The notes under the pieces are model-generated. The model did no database searches. It had not been told where the DNA came from and was given only the letters and a program-made list of their open reading frames with translations. Position numbers and translations under genes: made by a program. Shown piece by piece: positions 54,684 to 62,976 of a stretch of 64,000 nucleotides of DNA; the first letter of the stretch is position 1; the number at the start of each line of letters is the position of its first letter. This DNA is from Mycolicibacterium fortuitum subsp. fortuitum (lineage in GTDB: Bacteria > Actinomycetota > Actinomycetes > Mycobacteriales > Mycobacteriaceae), in the NCBI RefSeq assembly GCF_022179545.1, contig NZ_AP025518.1:5642001-5706000 (forward strand). Direction: 5' to 3'.

Positions 54684-55457
54684 TCAGTTACCCGGTGCGG
54701 CAGGCGCCGCCGGCGGCGCGCCCTCGACCGGCGGGCCGGGCTGTTGGGCATTGGCCAGGATGAACGGCACGGGGGCCGATCTCAGATTGCCCAGCTGCAC
54801 CATCAGGTTGTAGGTGCCAGGCCCGATGGGCTGCCGGGGCATCGGGCACTGCGGCGCCGAACCCATGCCGGTCCAGGTCACCTCGGTGGTCACCTGCTCG
54901 CCCGGGTTGAACGTCTTCACCAGAGTCTCGTTGGACGGCGCGCAGTCCAGGTTCGACCACAGCCGGTTGTTGTCCAGCGAGTACACGTAGGCGGCCAGCA
55001 CCGCGGCGCCCACGTCACGCTTGCAGGCCACCAGACCGATGTTGGTGACGACCATGGTGAACTTCGGCTGATCACCCACGACGTACTCGGGCTGGCTGGT
55101 GATGCCCTTGACCGCCAGGGTCGAATCCGGGCAGTCGTCGCCCTCTTTGAGCAACGGGGGCGGCGTGACGGCGGCCGTCGGTGTGGCCGTCGGCGGCGGC
55201 GCATGCTGCGCCGGCGGCACCACCGGAGTCTTGACCTCAGGGTTCTCCCCCGGTAACGGCGTGGGCGGGGCCTCCGCCGCGGCCGTTTCGTCGGCGGCCT
55301 TGGTCTCTGATCCCGAACCGCTGGACATGATCACCGCGACGATCGCGGCGATGATCCCGACGACGACTACCGCGATTCCGATGGCCAGCGCACGGCGCCG
55401 CCAGTAAATCTGCGAGGGCAGTGGCCCATGAGGTTCGAGATCTAACACGGGTTTCAC
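54684..55457 (-). CDS. Membrane-anchored protein of unknown function (Rv3587c-like)
   Basis: A 257-residue protein with one transmembrane segment near residues 24-46 (ALAIGIAVVVVGIIAAIVAV) and a Pro/Thr-rich linker. An extracytoplasmic domain follows with Cys (DDCPDST, ACKRDV, NLDCAPS, PQCPMP) probably in disulfides. M. tuberculosis Rv3587c has the same design. It converges on disA. No function is evident. Confidence 0.8.
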   Translation of the reverse strand: MKPVLDLEPHGPLPSQIYWRRRALAIGIAVVVVGIIAAIVAVIMSSGSGSETKAADETAAAEAPPTPLPGENPEVKTPVVPPAQHAPPPTATPTAAVTPPPLLKEGDDCPDSTLAVKGITSQPEYVVGDQPKFTMVVTNIGLVACKRDVGAAVLAAYVYSLDNNRLWSNLDCAPSNETLVKTFNPGEQVTTEVTWTGMGSAPQCPMPRQPIGPGTYNLMVQLGNLRSAPVPFILANAQQPGPPVEGAPPAAPAAPGN

Positions 55458-55521
55458 GGTAAGCCCAGGTCATACCCAGTTGTACGAGGCTGCCCGGCGT
55501 GTCGGCGGCGCAGCGAAATTC

Positions 55522-56142
55522 TCAGGCTTCGCCGATGTCGCCGAGATGGTGGCGCAGCTCCACGCGACCGTCGGACAGGTGGTAGGTGGCGCCGACGATG
55601 GCCTGGGTACCTGCGGCCAGACCGTTGGAGATGGCGGCCGAGCGCATCTGCAGCTGGCTGACCGTCTCCTTGACGTGGTAGGCCTCGAATTCGTCGACCC
55701 GGGTCAGCCCGGCATGCCGTCCCATCAGGATCGACGGGGTGACCCGCTCCACGATGTCGCGCACGTAGCCGCCGGGCACCTGGCTCTCGTCGACGGCGTT
55801 GATGGCTGCCTGGACGGCGCCGCAGCTGTCGTGGCCGAGCACCACGATCAGCGGCACATTCAGGATCGACACCGCGTATTCGATCGAGCCCAGCACGGCG
55901 TTGTCGATCACGTGGCCGGCGGTGCGGACCACGAACATGTCACCGAGACCCTGGTCGAACAGCAGCTCGGCGGCCACTCGGCTGTCTCCACAACCGAAGA
56001 CGACGGCCGTCGGCTTCTGGCCGTGCGCGAGCTTGGCGCGGCGGGCGATGTCCTGGCTGGGATGCTGCGGTTCGCCTGCCACGAAGCGGGCGTTACCGTC
56101 CTTGAGTGCTTTCCATGCGGACACAGGGTTCGAGTTGGGCAT
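55522..56142 (-). CDS. canB: Beta-carbonic anhydrase
   Basis: A 206-residue beta-class enzyme. Zinc ligands Cys 51 (FGCGDSR), His 104 and Cys 107 (GHDSCGA), with Asp 53/Arg 55 as the catalytic dyad, numbered from ATG 56142, which matches the M. tuberculosis Rv3588c start. ATG 56151 adds three residues. It interconverts CO2 and bicarbonate. It is divergent from mutY with 25 bases between starts. Confidence 0.93.
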   Translation of the reverse strand: MPNSNPVSAWKALKDGNARFVAGEPQHPSQDIARRAKLAHGQKPTAVVFGCGDSRVAAELLFDQGLGDMFVVRTAGHVIDNAVLGSIEYAVSILNVPLIVVLGHDSCGAVQAAINAVDESQVPGGYVRDIVERVTPSILMGRHAGLTRVDEFEAYHVKETVSQLQMRSAAISNGLAAGTQAIVGATYHLSDGRVELRHHLGDIGEA

Positions 56143-56167
56143 ATCAGTCATTCTGCATGAGCCGCCG

Positions 56168-57040
56168 ATGAGCATCGACCCGGGCGAATTAGTAGGTTGG
56201 TATGAATCTGCCCAGCGCGACCTGCCATGGCGCCGACCAGGCATTACCGCCTGGCAGATCCTGGTCAGTGAATTCATGCTGCAGCAGACGCCGGTATCCC
56301 GGGTCGAACCCATCTGGCTGGCCTGGATCGAGCGGTGGCCCACTCCTTCGGCCACCGCGGCCGCCGGATCGGCGGAGGTACTGCGCGCCTGGGGCAAGCT
56401 GGGTTATCCGCGGCGGGCCAAGCGCCTGCACGAGTGCGCCGTGGTGATCGCGGGCGAATACGGCGACGAGGTGCCCAGCGATGTCGACACGCTGCTGACC
56501 CTGCCCGGAGTCGGCGCATACACCGCGCGCGCCGTCGCCTGCTTCGCCTACTCGGCCAGCGTCCCGGTGGTCGACACCAATGTGCGCCGGGTGGTCACCA
56601 GAGTGCTGCACGGCCAGGCCGATGCGCCTGCCCGGGCTCGAGACTTGGACGACGTGGCAGCGCTGCTGCCGTCGGACGACACCGCTCCTGTCTTTTCCGC
56701 CGCCCTGATGGAGTTGGGTGCGGTGGTGTGCACCTCCCGCGCCCCACAGTGTGGCAACTGCCCGTTGAGCCGATGCCGTTGGCGCACTGCGGGTTACCCT
56801 GCCGCGACGGTCGCCAAGCGGGTGCAGCGGTACGCCGGAACCGACCGTCAGGTCCGCGGCAAGCTGCTGGATGTACTGCGGGCCAGCAGTTCTCCGGTGA
56901 CCCGCGCGCAGCTGGACGTCGCCTGGCTCACCGACACCGGGCAACGAGACCGGGCGCTCGACTCGTTGCTGGTGGACGGACTCGTGGAGCAGACGGACGA
57001 CGGGCTCTTCGCGCTGGCCGGCGAAGGCGGAAATACATGA
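56168..57040 (+). CDS. mutY: A/G-specific adenine glycosylase MutY
   Basis: A 290-residue MutY with helix-hairpin-helix LPGVGAYTARA, catalytic Asp in VVDTNVRRV, and iron-sulfur Cys in CTSRAPQCGNCPLSRC. The last Cys spacing is C-x4-C here against the classical C-x5-C. The C-terminal 8-oxoG-recognition domain is short, as in other mycobacterial MutY proteins. It removes adenine opposite 8-oxoguanine. Confidence 0.93.
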   Translation: MSIDPGELVGWYESAQRDLPWRRPGITAWQILVSEFMLQQTPVSRVEPIWLAWIERWPTPSATAAAGSAEVLRAWGKLGYPRRAKRLHECAVVIAGEYGDEVPSDVDTLLTLPGVGAYTARAVACFAYSASVPVVDTNVRRVVTRVLHGQADAPARARDLDDVAALLPSDDTAPVFSAALMELGAVVCTSRAPQCGNCPLSRCRWRTAGYPAATVAKRVQRYAGTDRQVRGKLLDVLRASSSPVTRAQLDVAWLTDTGQRDRALDSLLVDGLVEQTDDGLFALAGEGGNT

Positions 57041-57101
57041 GGTCGGCCTGAATACCTGCCGCAGCACACCATTGGGGCTCTGTTTCACATAGAACGGAGC
57101 C

Positions 57102-57401
57102 ATGTCAAGCAAAATCTCAATGACGTTTGCGTGTACGGCGATCGGCATGGGGCTCGCCCTGGCCGCGCCGGCCAACGCCGCGCCGTCCGGCACGGGCTCG
57201 GCCGCTGACACGGTGCGCGATCTGCAGAGCAGGGGCTATCACGTTCAGGTCAACTCCAATGCCAACACAGGTCTGTCGAACTGCCGGGTCACCGGAGTAC
57301 ACGGATTGGCCGACTCCAACATCGACGAGGACGGGTACCGGATCGATCCGTCCCAACACACCACGGTCTACGTGAACGTGGCCTGCCAGCCGGACGGCTG
57401 A
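57102..57401 (+). CDS. Small secreted protein
   Basis: A 99-residue protein with a Sec signal (MSSKISMTFACTAIGMGLAL, then AAPANAAPSG cleavage region). The 65-residue mature part has two Cys (LSNCRVTGV and VACQPDG) that could form a disulfide. No family is recognised; short secreted proteins of this kind are common in mycobacteria. Confidence 0.75.
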   Translation: MSSKISMTFACTAIGMGLALAAPANAAPSGTGSAADTVRDLQSRGYHVQVNSNANTGLSNCRVTGVHGLADSNIDEDGYRIDPSQHTTVYVNVACQPDG

Positions 57402-57414
57402 GACCACAGGCACC

Positions 57415-58386
57415 TCACGCCGTGACAGCGTCTTCGTCTGCACTGCAGGAGAATTGACGCCGGTAATCCGAAGGCGTCACTCCGATGACCCGCCGGAAGT
57501 GATGCCGTAGCAGGGTCGCGTTGCCGAAGCCGGCCTGCCCGGCGATCCGGTCGATGTCCAGATCGGATTCCTCGAGGAGCCTGCGCGCGTACAGCACCCG
57601 CTGATCGGTGATCCACTGCATCGGCGTCGTGCCGGTCTCTTCGACGAACCGGCGGGCGAACGTCCGCGTCGACATCGCGGACCGCTTGGCCAACGTCGTC
57701 ACGGTGTGCGGCTTGTCGAGGTTGCTCATGATCCAATCCAGGTGCGGCGCAAAGCCTTCCGAACATCGCACCGGAATCGGCTGGTCGATGAACTGACGCT
57801 GCCCGCCGTCTCGCTGCGGCGGGACCACCATGCGCCGGGCGATCTTGTTGGTCACCTCGCTGCCGAGTTCACGGCGGACGAGGTGCAGGCAGGCATCGAT
57901 GCCGGCCGCGGTGCCCGCGCTGGTGATCAGGTTGCCGTCGTCGACGAACAGGACGTTGCGGTCGACGCGCGCGGTCGGATATCTGCGGGCCAGGTCGTCG
58001 GCGTGCATCCAATGCGTGGTGCACGGCCTGCCGTCGAGCAGACCTGCCGCGCCCGCCAGGAAGGCGCCCGAGCAGACGGTCAGGATGATCGACCCCGCAT
58101 CGGCGGCCGCCCGCACGGCCCGAAGCGCCTCGGGCAGATAGTCCGAGCCGCCGATGGCGGGGATCGCCACCAGGTCCGCGCCGTGGAGCGCATCCAGCCC
58201 GTATTCGGGCGTCAAGCTCGCCCCGACGGAGGTCCGCACCGGCTTGCCCGGTTCGGGTCCGCACACCTTGAAGTCGAAGTTCGGAACCCCGTCGGCCGAC
58301 CGATCGATGCCGAAAACCTCACAGATGACCCCGAATTCGAAAACCGCCAGACCGTCGAGCACCAATGTGGAGACGCTACGCAGCAT
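57415..58386 (-). CDS. GlxA-family AraC-type regulator
   Basis: A 323-residue regulator: an N-terminal DJ-1/PfpI-like domain with the nucleophile-elbow-like VCSGAFLAGAAGLLDGR near residue 104, and a C-terminal AraC double HTH (TVTTLAKRSAMSTRTFARRF, then IDRIAGQAGFGNATLLRHHF). Such regulators sense metabolites. The divergent small membrane protein is a possible target. Confidence 0.86.
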   Translation of the reverse strand: MLRSVSTLVLDGLAVFEFGVICEVFGIDRSADGVPNFDFKVCGPEPGKPVRTSVGASLTPEYGLDALHGADLVAIPAIGGSDYLPEALRAVRAAADAGSIILTVCSGAFLAGAAGLLDGRPCTTHWMHADDLARRYPTARVDRNVLFVDDGNLITSAGTAAGIDACLHLVRRELGSEVTNKIARRMVVPPQRDGGQRQFIDQPIPVRCSEGFAPHLDWIMSNLDKPHTVTTLAKRSAMSTRTFARRFVEETGTTPMQWITDQRVLYARRLLEESDLDIDRIAGQAGFGNATLLRHHFRRVIGVTPSDYRRQFSCSADEDAVTA

Positions 58387-58457
58387 GGCAGCATTTTATC
58401 GTAAGGTGTCAGCGCTGCCACTGTTGGCGGGATATTTCCCCCACAACAATTACTGCC

Positions 58458-58688
58458 ATGACTGTTGCAATCGCCCTGATCATCCTGATCTCACCGTTCG
58501 TGGTCGCCGCCGCGGTGAGCTGGGCGGCACAGCGCAGCAACATCCTGCGTTTCCGCCTGGACCTCTTCGACATCAACCAGCCCGATTACGAGGCGTACCG
58601 GGCAGGCCATGACCTCGATGCGATCCGCAGCCGCTTCGAGAGCCAGCCGTCGTGGCCGAGCGCCGGCGCCCTAGGAGAGCGTCGCTAG
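58458..58688 (+). CDS. Small membrane protein
   Basis: A 76-residue protein with a single N-terminal transmembrane segment (AIALIILISPFVVAAAVSWA) and a polar C-terminus. No known domain. ATG 58458 is chosen after an AT-rich stretch that may hold its promoter. The last 18 bases overlap the convergent hydrolase gene. Confidence 0.6.
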   Translation: MTVAIALIILISPFVVAAAVSWAAQRSNILRFRLDLFDINQPDYEAYRAGHDLDAIRSRFESQPSWPSAGALGERR

Positions 58689-59432
58689 AAACCGGGTCAC
58701 CGCTTCCTCGTACACCTCCGGAGCATCATCGTGGATCAGGTGCCCCGCGCCGGGGACGTGTAAATACGTTGTGTGCTGCCCGATTTCGGCCATCTTTCGC
58801 ATCTGACCCGGCGGCGCCACCGAATTCTCGGCCTCCATGAGCAGGGTGGGCACATCCACCTCGCGCCACTGTTGCCAGTAGTCCCGCGTTCCCCACTGGG
58901 CGGCAATGTCCAGCCACCACTGCGGGTACCCGTGCAGGCGCCAGCCGGTGTCCGTCCGGTCGAACGCTTCCAGGAAGTACTGACCGGCGACCGGCCCGAA
59001 CTCGTCATAGACCTCCTGCGCGGATCCGAACTCGACCGGCAGGGCATGCACCCACGGTTCCCACGGCCCGGTGGTGCGCCCCCGGAAGTCGGGGGCCATA
59101 TCCTCGACCACCACCGCCTTGACCAGTTCCGGGCGAGCCGCGGCCAGACACCACGAATGCAGGGCACCCATGGAATGCCCGACCAGAACTACCGGCCGGT
59201 TCAGCGCGGCCACGGCCTCCCCCAGATCCGCCACGAAACGCTCGGTGCTGATCGGATGGGGATCGACCACGTCACGCCCGCGGTGCCATGGCGCGTCGTA
59301 GGTGTACACCTCACCCAACTCGGTCAACCACGGCAATTGGCGTGACCAGGTGCTGCCGCGGCCCATCAGCCCGTGCACCAGGACGATGGGCCCGCCGCGG
59401 CCCCCACGGAGGGTGAGCAGATCTGTGACCAT
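58671..59432 (-). CDS. Alpha/beta hydrolase (Rv3591c-like)
   Basis: A 253-residue hydrolase: oxyanion region HGLMGRGS near residue 20, nucleophile elbow GHSMGA near residue 87, catalytic His in PGAGHLIHDD. ATG 59432 is the start. The substrate is unknown; the position matches Rv3591c. Confidence 0.87.
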   Translation of the reverse strand: MVTDLLTLRGGRGGPIVLVHGLMGRGSTWSRQLPWLTELGEVYTYDAPWHRGRDVVDPHPISTERFVADLGEAVAALNRPVVLVGHSMGALHSWCLAAARPELVKAVVVEDMAPDFRGRTTGPWEPWVHALPVEFGSAQEVYDEFGPVAGQYFLEAFDRTDTGWRLHGYPQWWLDIAAQWGTRDYWQQWREVDVPTLLMEAENSVAPPGQMRKMAEIGQHTTYLHVPGAGHLIHDDAPEVYEEAVTRFLATLS

Positions 59433-59471
59433 GCCGTTATCTTGCCGGGCAGGCCAGGTAGCCTGAACAGC

Positions 59472-59789
59472 ATGCCTGTCGTGAAGATCAACGCCATCGA
59501 GGTACCGCCCAACGCAGGCCCGGAACTGGAGAAGCGGTTCGCCAACCGTGCACACTCCGTCGATGACCAGCCCGGGTTCCTCGGCTTCCAACTGTTGCGT
59601 CCGGTCAAGGGCGAGGACCGCTACTTCGTGGTGACGCAGTGGGAGACCGAAGAGGCCTTCCAGGCCTGGGCCACGGGCCGCGCTGCCGAGGCCCACAAGG
59701 GTGAACACGCCAACCCGGTCGCCACCGGCGCGTCGCTGCTGGAGTTCGAGGTTGTGCTGGACGTTGCAGGGCCCGCTGCCCAGGCGTAG
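59472..59789 (+). CDS. mhuD: Heme-degrading monooxygenase MhuD
   Basis: A 105-residue ABM-fold heme oxygenase with the exact MhuD residues: Asn 7, Trp 66 and His 75 (heme ligand). MhuD breaks heme into mycobilin and iron without releasing CO. The gene fits the Rv3592 position and precedes lpqF. Confidence 0.94.
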   Translation: MPVVKINAIEVPPNAGPELEKRFANRAHSVDDQPGFLGFQLLRPVKGEDRYFVVTQWETEEAFQAWATGRAAEAHKGEHANPVATGASLLEFEVVLDVAGPAAQA

Positions 59790-61128
59790 CCGCGGCCGGA
59801 CGCTGCACCGCACGATCGGCCTGACGGCCATCTCGGCGGTTGCCGCGGCCCTGGCTTGTGGCTGTGCGCCGAAAGTCGCGCCCGCGGCCGAAGTGTCCTA
59901 CGGCGCGCACATCGACACCATCACCCCACCGGGTCTGCGAGCCAAGCAGACCATGGACATGCTCAACTCCGACTGGCCGATCGGCCCCATCGGCGTGCGC
60001 ACCCTCGCGGCCCCCGAGAAGGTCGATCTGGTGGGCACCAAGATGGACTCGATCTGGTGGGACCGGCCGTTCAAGGTCACCTCGGTCGACATCGGGGCCG
60101 CGCAGGCGACGTTGCATGTTTTGACGTCGTACAACGTCGCCCAAGACATCGAACTGAGGACCAACGACGTCGGCCTCGTCGACCGCTTCGAGGTCACGCT
60201 GGTGCCGCCGAAGATCGACACCTGGGCCGACATCGACACCGAGCTGACCAAGTCGGGCGCGCGCTACTCCTACCGCGTGTCCAAGGTGAACAAGGGCAAG
60301 TGCGAGCAGGTGGCCGGCACTAACACCGAAATGTCACTGCCCCTGGCCTCGATCTTCAAACTGTATGTGTTGCTTGCAGTTTCGGACGCAGTCAAGGCCG
60401 GCACCCTGAGTTGGGACGATCACCTGACGATCACCAAGGAAGGCAAGAAGCTCGGCTCGGCCGGGCTGGACAAGCTTCCCCCGGGCTCTCAGATCACGGT
60501 GCGCACGGCGGCCCAACAGATGATCTCGGCCAGCGACAACATGGCCACCGACCTGTTGATCGGCCGGATGGGCCCGGCTGCGGTGGAGCGTGCCCTGGTG
60601 ACCGCGGGGCATCACGATCCGGCGAGCATGACCCCGTTCCCGACCATGCATGAGGTGTTCTCGGTCGGTTGGGGCGAGCCCAATCTTCGTGACCAGTGGA
60701 AAGCCGCTTCTCCGGCCGATCGGGTGGCACTGCTCCAGCAGACCAATTCCCGTCCCTACGAACCGGATCCGTACCGCACCCACACGCCGGCCTCCAATGA
60801 CGGGCTGGAGTGGTTCGCCAGTGCGGCCGACATCTGCCGAGTGCATGCGGCGCTGCAGGCCTCGGCGTACGGGCCGGCCGCGCCGGTGAAGGACATCCTC
60901 TCCGCACTGCCCGGCATCGATCCCGATCCGGCGAAGTGGAAGTACATCGGCGCCAAGGGCGGCAACCTGCCCGGCGATCTGACCTTCAGCTGGTACGCGG
61001 TGGACTACACCGGGCAGCCGTGGGTGTTCAGTTTCCAGCTGAACTGGCCGAAGTTCCGCAGCCCCACCGCCGCGGGGTGGTTGTTGCAGATCGCCAAGCG
61101 GGCGTTCGCCATGGCACCTGTGGGTTAG
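59764..61128 (+). CDS. lpqF: Lipoprotein LpqF, serine beta-lactamase-like
   Basis: A 454-residue lipoprotein of the penicillin-binding/beta-lactamase fold. It has a lipobox LACGC near residue 33, an N-terminal domain, and a C-terminal catalytic domain with the SxxK-type motif SIFK near residue 199 (in LASIFKLYV) and SDN near residue 259 (SASDNMATD). TTG 59764 is the best start and overlaps mhuD; M. tuberculosis LpqF is 452 residues. Substrate unknown. Confidence 0.85.
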   Translation: MQGPLPRRSRGRTLHRTIGLTAISAVAAALACGCAPKVAPAAEVSYGAHIDTITPPGLRAKQTMDMLNSDWPIGPIGVRTLAAPEKVDLVGTKMDSIWWDRPFKVTSVDIGAAQATLHVLTSYNVAQDIELRTNDVGLVDRFEVTLVPPKIDTWADIDTELTKSGARYSYRVSKVNKGKCEQVAGTNTEMSLPLASIFKLYVLLAVSDAVKAGTLSWDDHLTITKEGKKLGSAGLDKLPPGSQITVRTAAQQMISASDNMATDLLIGRMGPAAVERALVTAGHHDPASMTPFPTMHEVFSVGWGEPNLRDQWKAASPADRVALLQQTNSRPYEPDPYRTHTPASNDGLEWFASAADICRVHAALQASAYGPAAPVKDILSALPGIDPDPAKWKYIGAKGGNLPGDLTFSWYAVDYTGQPWVFSFQLNWPKFRSPTAAGWLLQIAKRAFAMAPVG

Positions 61129-61142
61129 CTCGGTACGAGGCT

Positions 61143-61207
61143 GCGCCGGTTTCTACCTGAGGGCTGTGGTCGTCGCCGAACGACAACCCCGAGGTAGAAA
61201 CAGGCGC
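61143..61207. terminator. Long hairpin between lpqF and the convergent phosphatase gene
   Basis: Arms of 16 bases at 61143-61158 and 61192-61207 pair with one mismatch (GCGCCGGTTTCTACCT and AGGTAGAAACAGGCGC). Inside, a second imperfect stem is visible (GGTCGTCG with CGACAACC). Lying between convergent gene ends, it is best read as a bidirectional terminator, although no T-run follows either arm. Confidence 0.55.
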
Positions 61208-61219
61208 CCCGGTGGAGAC

Positions 61220-61768
61220 CTAAGCGCTGCGCAGCGTCCAGGCCTGACCGCGGAAATTCATGACGGTACGGCTCATCGGCGCAATGTCGATGCGCCAGAA
61301 CGATTTCGGCGGGGCATCGAGAGCCACCAGGATGGCCGCGCGGATCACCGCGGGGTGGGTGACGGCGACGAGCCGTCCCCGCGCCGAGGCCAGGCTGTCC
61401 ATCCACCCGTGCACCCGTTGGACGAGATCGACCACCGACTCGCCGCCGTGTGGTGCCCGGGTCGGGTCGGTGAGCCAGATCGCCAGGTCCGCGGGCCGGA
61501 CACCGCTCAGTACCGTCCCGCGCCAGCTCCCGAAGTCCAGGTCGGCCAGTCGGGGTTCGACCGCCGCCGACAAACCCAGCAGTTCGGCGGTCTGCCGCAC
61601 CCGTTTCTCGGGCCCGCAGTAAGCCGCGTCGACGACACCGAGCTCGACGGTCGAATTGGCCTGCCGATGGCCCAACTGGTTCAGCGGTTCGTCGTTGGGG
61701 AATCGTCCGGCCGCCATGGCGTCGGTCATGGCATGCGACACCAAGGTCAGCCGGACGACCTCACTCAC
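61220..61768 (-). CDS. Histidine phosphatase-like protein, divergent
   Basis: A 182-residue protein of the phosphoglycerate mutase/histidine phosphatase superfamily: the usual RHG is replaced by SHAMTD near residue 12, and a late VAVTHPAVIRA is the second catalytic His region. Located behind cbtB-cbtA and overlapping cbtA by four bases, it may be a CobC-like phosphatase of corrinoid metabolism. The RHG change makes activity uncertain. Confidence 0.72.
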   Translation of the reverse strand: MSEVVRLTLVSHAMTDAMAAGRFPNDEPLNQLGHRQANSTVELGVVDAAYCGPEKRVRQTAELLGLSAAVEPRLADLDFGSWRGTVLSGVRPADLAIWLTDPTRAPHGGESVVDLVQRVHGWMDSLASARGRLVAVTHPAVIRAAILVALDAPPKSFWRIDIAPMSRTVMNFRGQAWTLRSA

Positions 61769-62526
61769 GCTGGGAGAGACTCCCGTTTACCCTCAAGCAC
61801 CTTCGACGCCAGGGCCCCGAACACCAGCCCGATGGTCGCCCAGATCACCACCTGCGTCCCCAGCGAGTACAGCCGGAATTCATAGAGGTCGTCGCCGGGG
61901 AACGCCGACGGGGTCTCATGGATGCCCGGAAGGATCAGGAAGACCACCGCCATGGACACCACGTAGTCCGCGACACCGATCAGGCAGGCGTTCCACACGC
62001 CGAACTTCGGCGTGAGCCGGCGCGTCAGCAGGATCGAACCGACGAACAGAGCCGCCGACAACGCGACCAACAGCAGGTACAGCAGAGTGCGCTGCTTGAT
62101 CGTCTCGTCGAGGCTCACCGCCGGCGGGTTGGGCGGATATTTGAGCGCCGGGACGATCCACAACGACACCAGCATGCCGCCCGCGGTCAGTGCCGCCAGT
62201 GCCCGTGCGGTGAGGTTGATCCGCCCGTACACCACGCAGAACACGACAGCCAGCAGCGCGCCCATCGCGACGCTGAAGATCAGCACACCCAGGCCCATGC
62301 CGATGTTCGACTGGACACCGCGGGTGAACACCTCGGCGCTCTCTTCGCCGCCGTGGGAATGGCCGCCGTGAGAATGACCGGCCGCCTCATGCGCCGCACC
62401 GACGCCGTTCTCGAAGTCGATGGCTCGGCCGATGACCGGTTCGATGAACAGCTTCGCCCAGATGAACGCGAGCACGCCTGCCAGGGCGCCGGCCAGAATG
62501 CCGCGCCCGATGAGTTGTCTTTCCAT
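61765..62526 (-). CDS. cbtA: Cobalt transporter subunit CbtA
   Basis: A 253-residue CbtA membrane protein with about seven hydrophobic segments and an external His-rich loop near residue 45 (AAGHSHGGHSHGGEE). CbtA/CbtB pairs are predicted B12-riboswitch-controlled cobalt importers. It lies 21 bases after cbtB. Confidence 0.88.
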   Translation of the reverse strand: MERQLIGRGILAGALAGVLAFIWAKLFIEPVIGRAIDFENGVGAAHEAAGHSHGGHSHGGEESAEVFTRGVQSNIGMGLGVLIFSVAMGALLAVVFCVVYGRINLTARALAALTAGGMLVSLWIVPALKYPPNPPAVSLDETIKQRTLLYLLLVALSAALFVGSILLTRRLTPKFGVWNACLIGVADYVVSMAVVFLILPGIHETPSAFPGDDLYEFRLYSLGTQVVIWATIGLVFGALASKVLEGKRESLPA

Positions 62527-62547
62527 TTGTTCGGTTTCTCCGCTGCG

Positions 62548-62763
62548 TCAGTGGCAGGGGAAACCGAGCAGGTGGCGGGCGTCGTGCACGAACTCGTGCA
62601 CGTAGGTGTTGTTGCCGAACACCGACGTCGCACCCTGATCCATGCCGACGAAGTAGAGGGCCAGCAGCGCCAGGAACGCCGTCAGGGTCAGCCAGAGCAC
62701 CGCCTTGGTGGCTGACAGGTCGATCGGCCGTGCGTGGCTCTTGGTCGCTTCGGTGAAAGTCAT
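62548..62763 (-). CDS. cbtB: Cobalt transporter subunit CbtB
   Basis: A 71-residue protein with one membrane segment (KAVLWLTLTAFLALLALYFVG) and a His-rich tail (YVHEFVHDARHLLGFPCH) typical of CbtB. GGAAGGACC precedes ATG 62763. The cobalamin riboswitch ends about 40 bases upstream. Confidence 0.88.
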   Translation of the reverse strand: MTFTEATKSHARPIDLSATKAVLWLTLTAFLALLALYFVGMDQGATSVFGNNTYVHEFVHDARHLLGFPCH

Positions 62764-62805
62764 CTACTGGTCCTTCCCGGGAATTCGCGTCCCAGTCCGT
62801 GTCAT

Positions 62806-62875
62806 GACAGGTCAGGGTCTGACTTTTAACAGTGGCGCGGCCGTCCTGGATTCTCACCAGGTTCCTTTGCCTGTC
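62806..62875 (-). promoter_or_regulatory. Cobalamin riboswitch upstream of cbtB-cbtA
   Basis: On the minus strand: the outer stem CCTGTC/GACAGG (62870-62875 with 62806-62811), then AAGGAACCTGGTGAGAATCC, the GCCACTG B12 box (complement of 62830-62836) and a platform leading to cbtB. High B12 is expected to shut off cobalt uptake. Between it and clpC1 only the clpC1 terminator is seen. Confidence 0.9.
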
Positions 62876-62930
62876 GATTACAGCAGCATCGTAACTATCG
62901 GCGCAGGAGAACTTCCCATCGGCAGGCATG

Positions 62931-62963
62931 AAAAATGCCCCCGCCATTTCGGCGGGGGCATTT
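62931..62963 (-). terminator. Intrinsic terminator of clpC1
   Basis: A perfect 13-base-pair GC-rich stem (AAATGCCCCCGCC with GGCGGGGGCATTT) and a 5-base loop. On the minus strand the stem is followed by a T-run (complement of the A5 at 62931-62935), placing termination just after clpC1, which ends at 62977. Confidence 0.85.
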
Positions 62964-62976
62964 CTCGTGTCGAACC

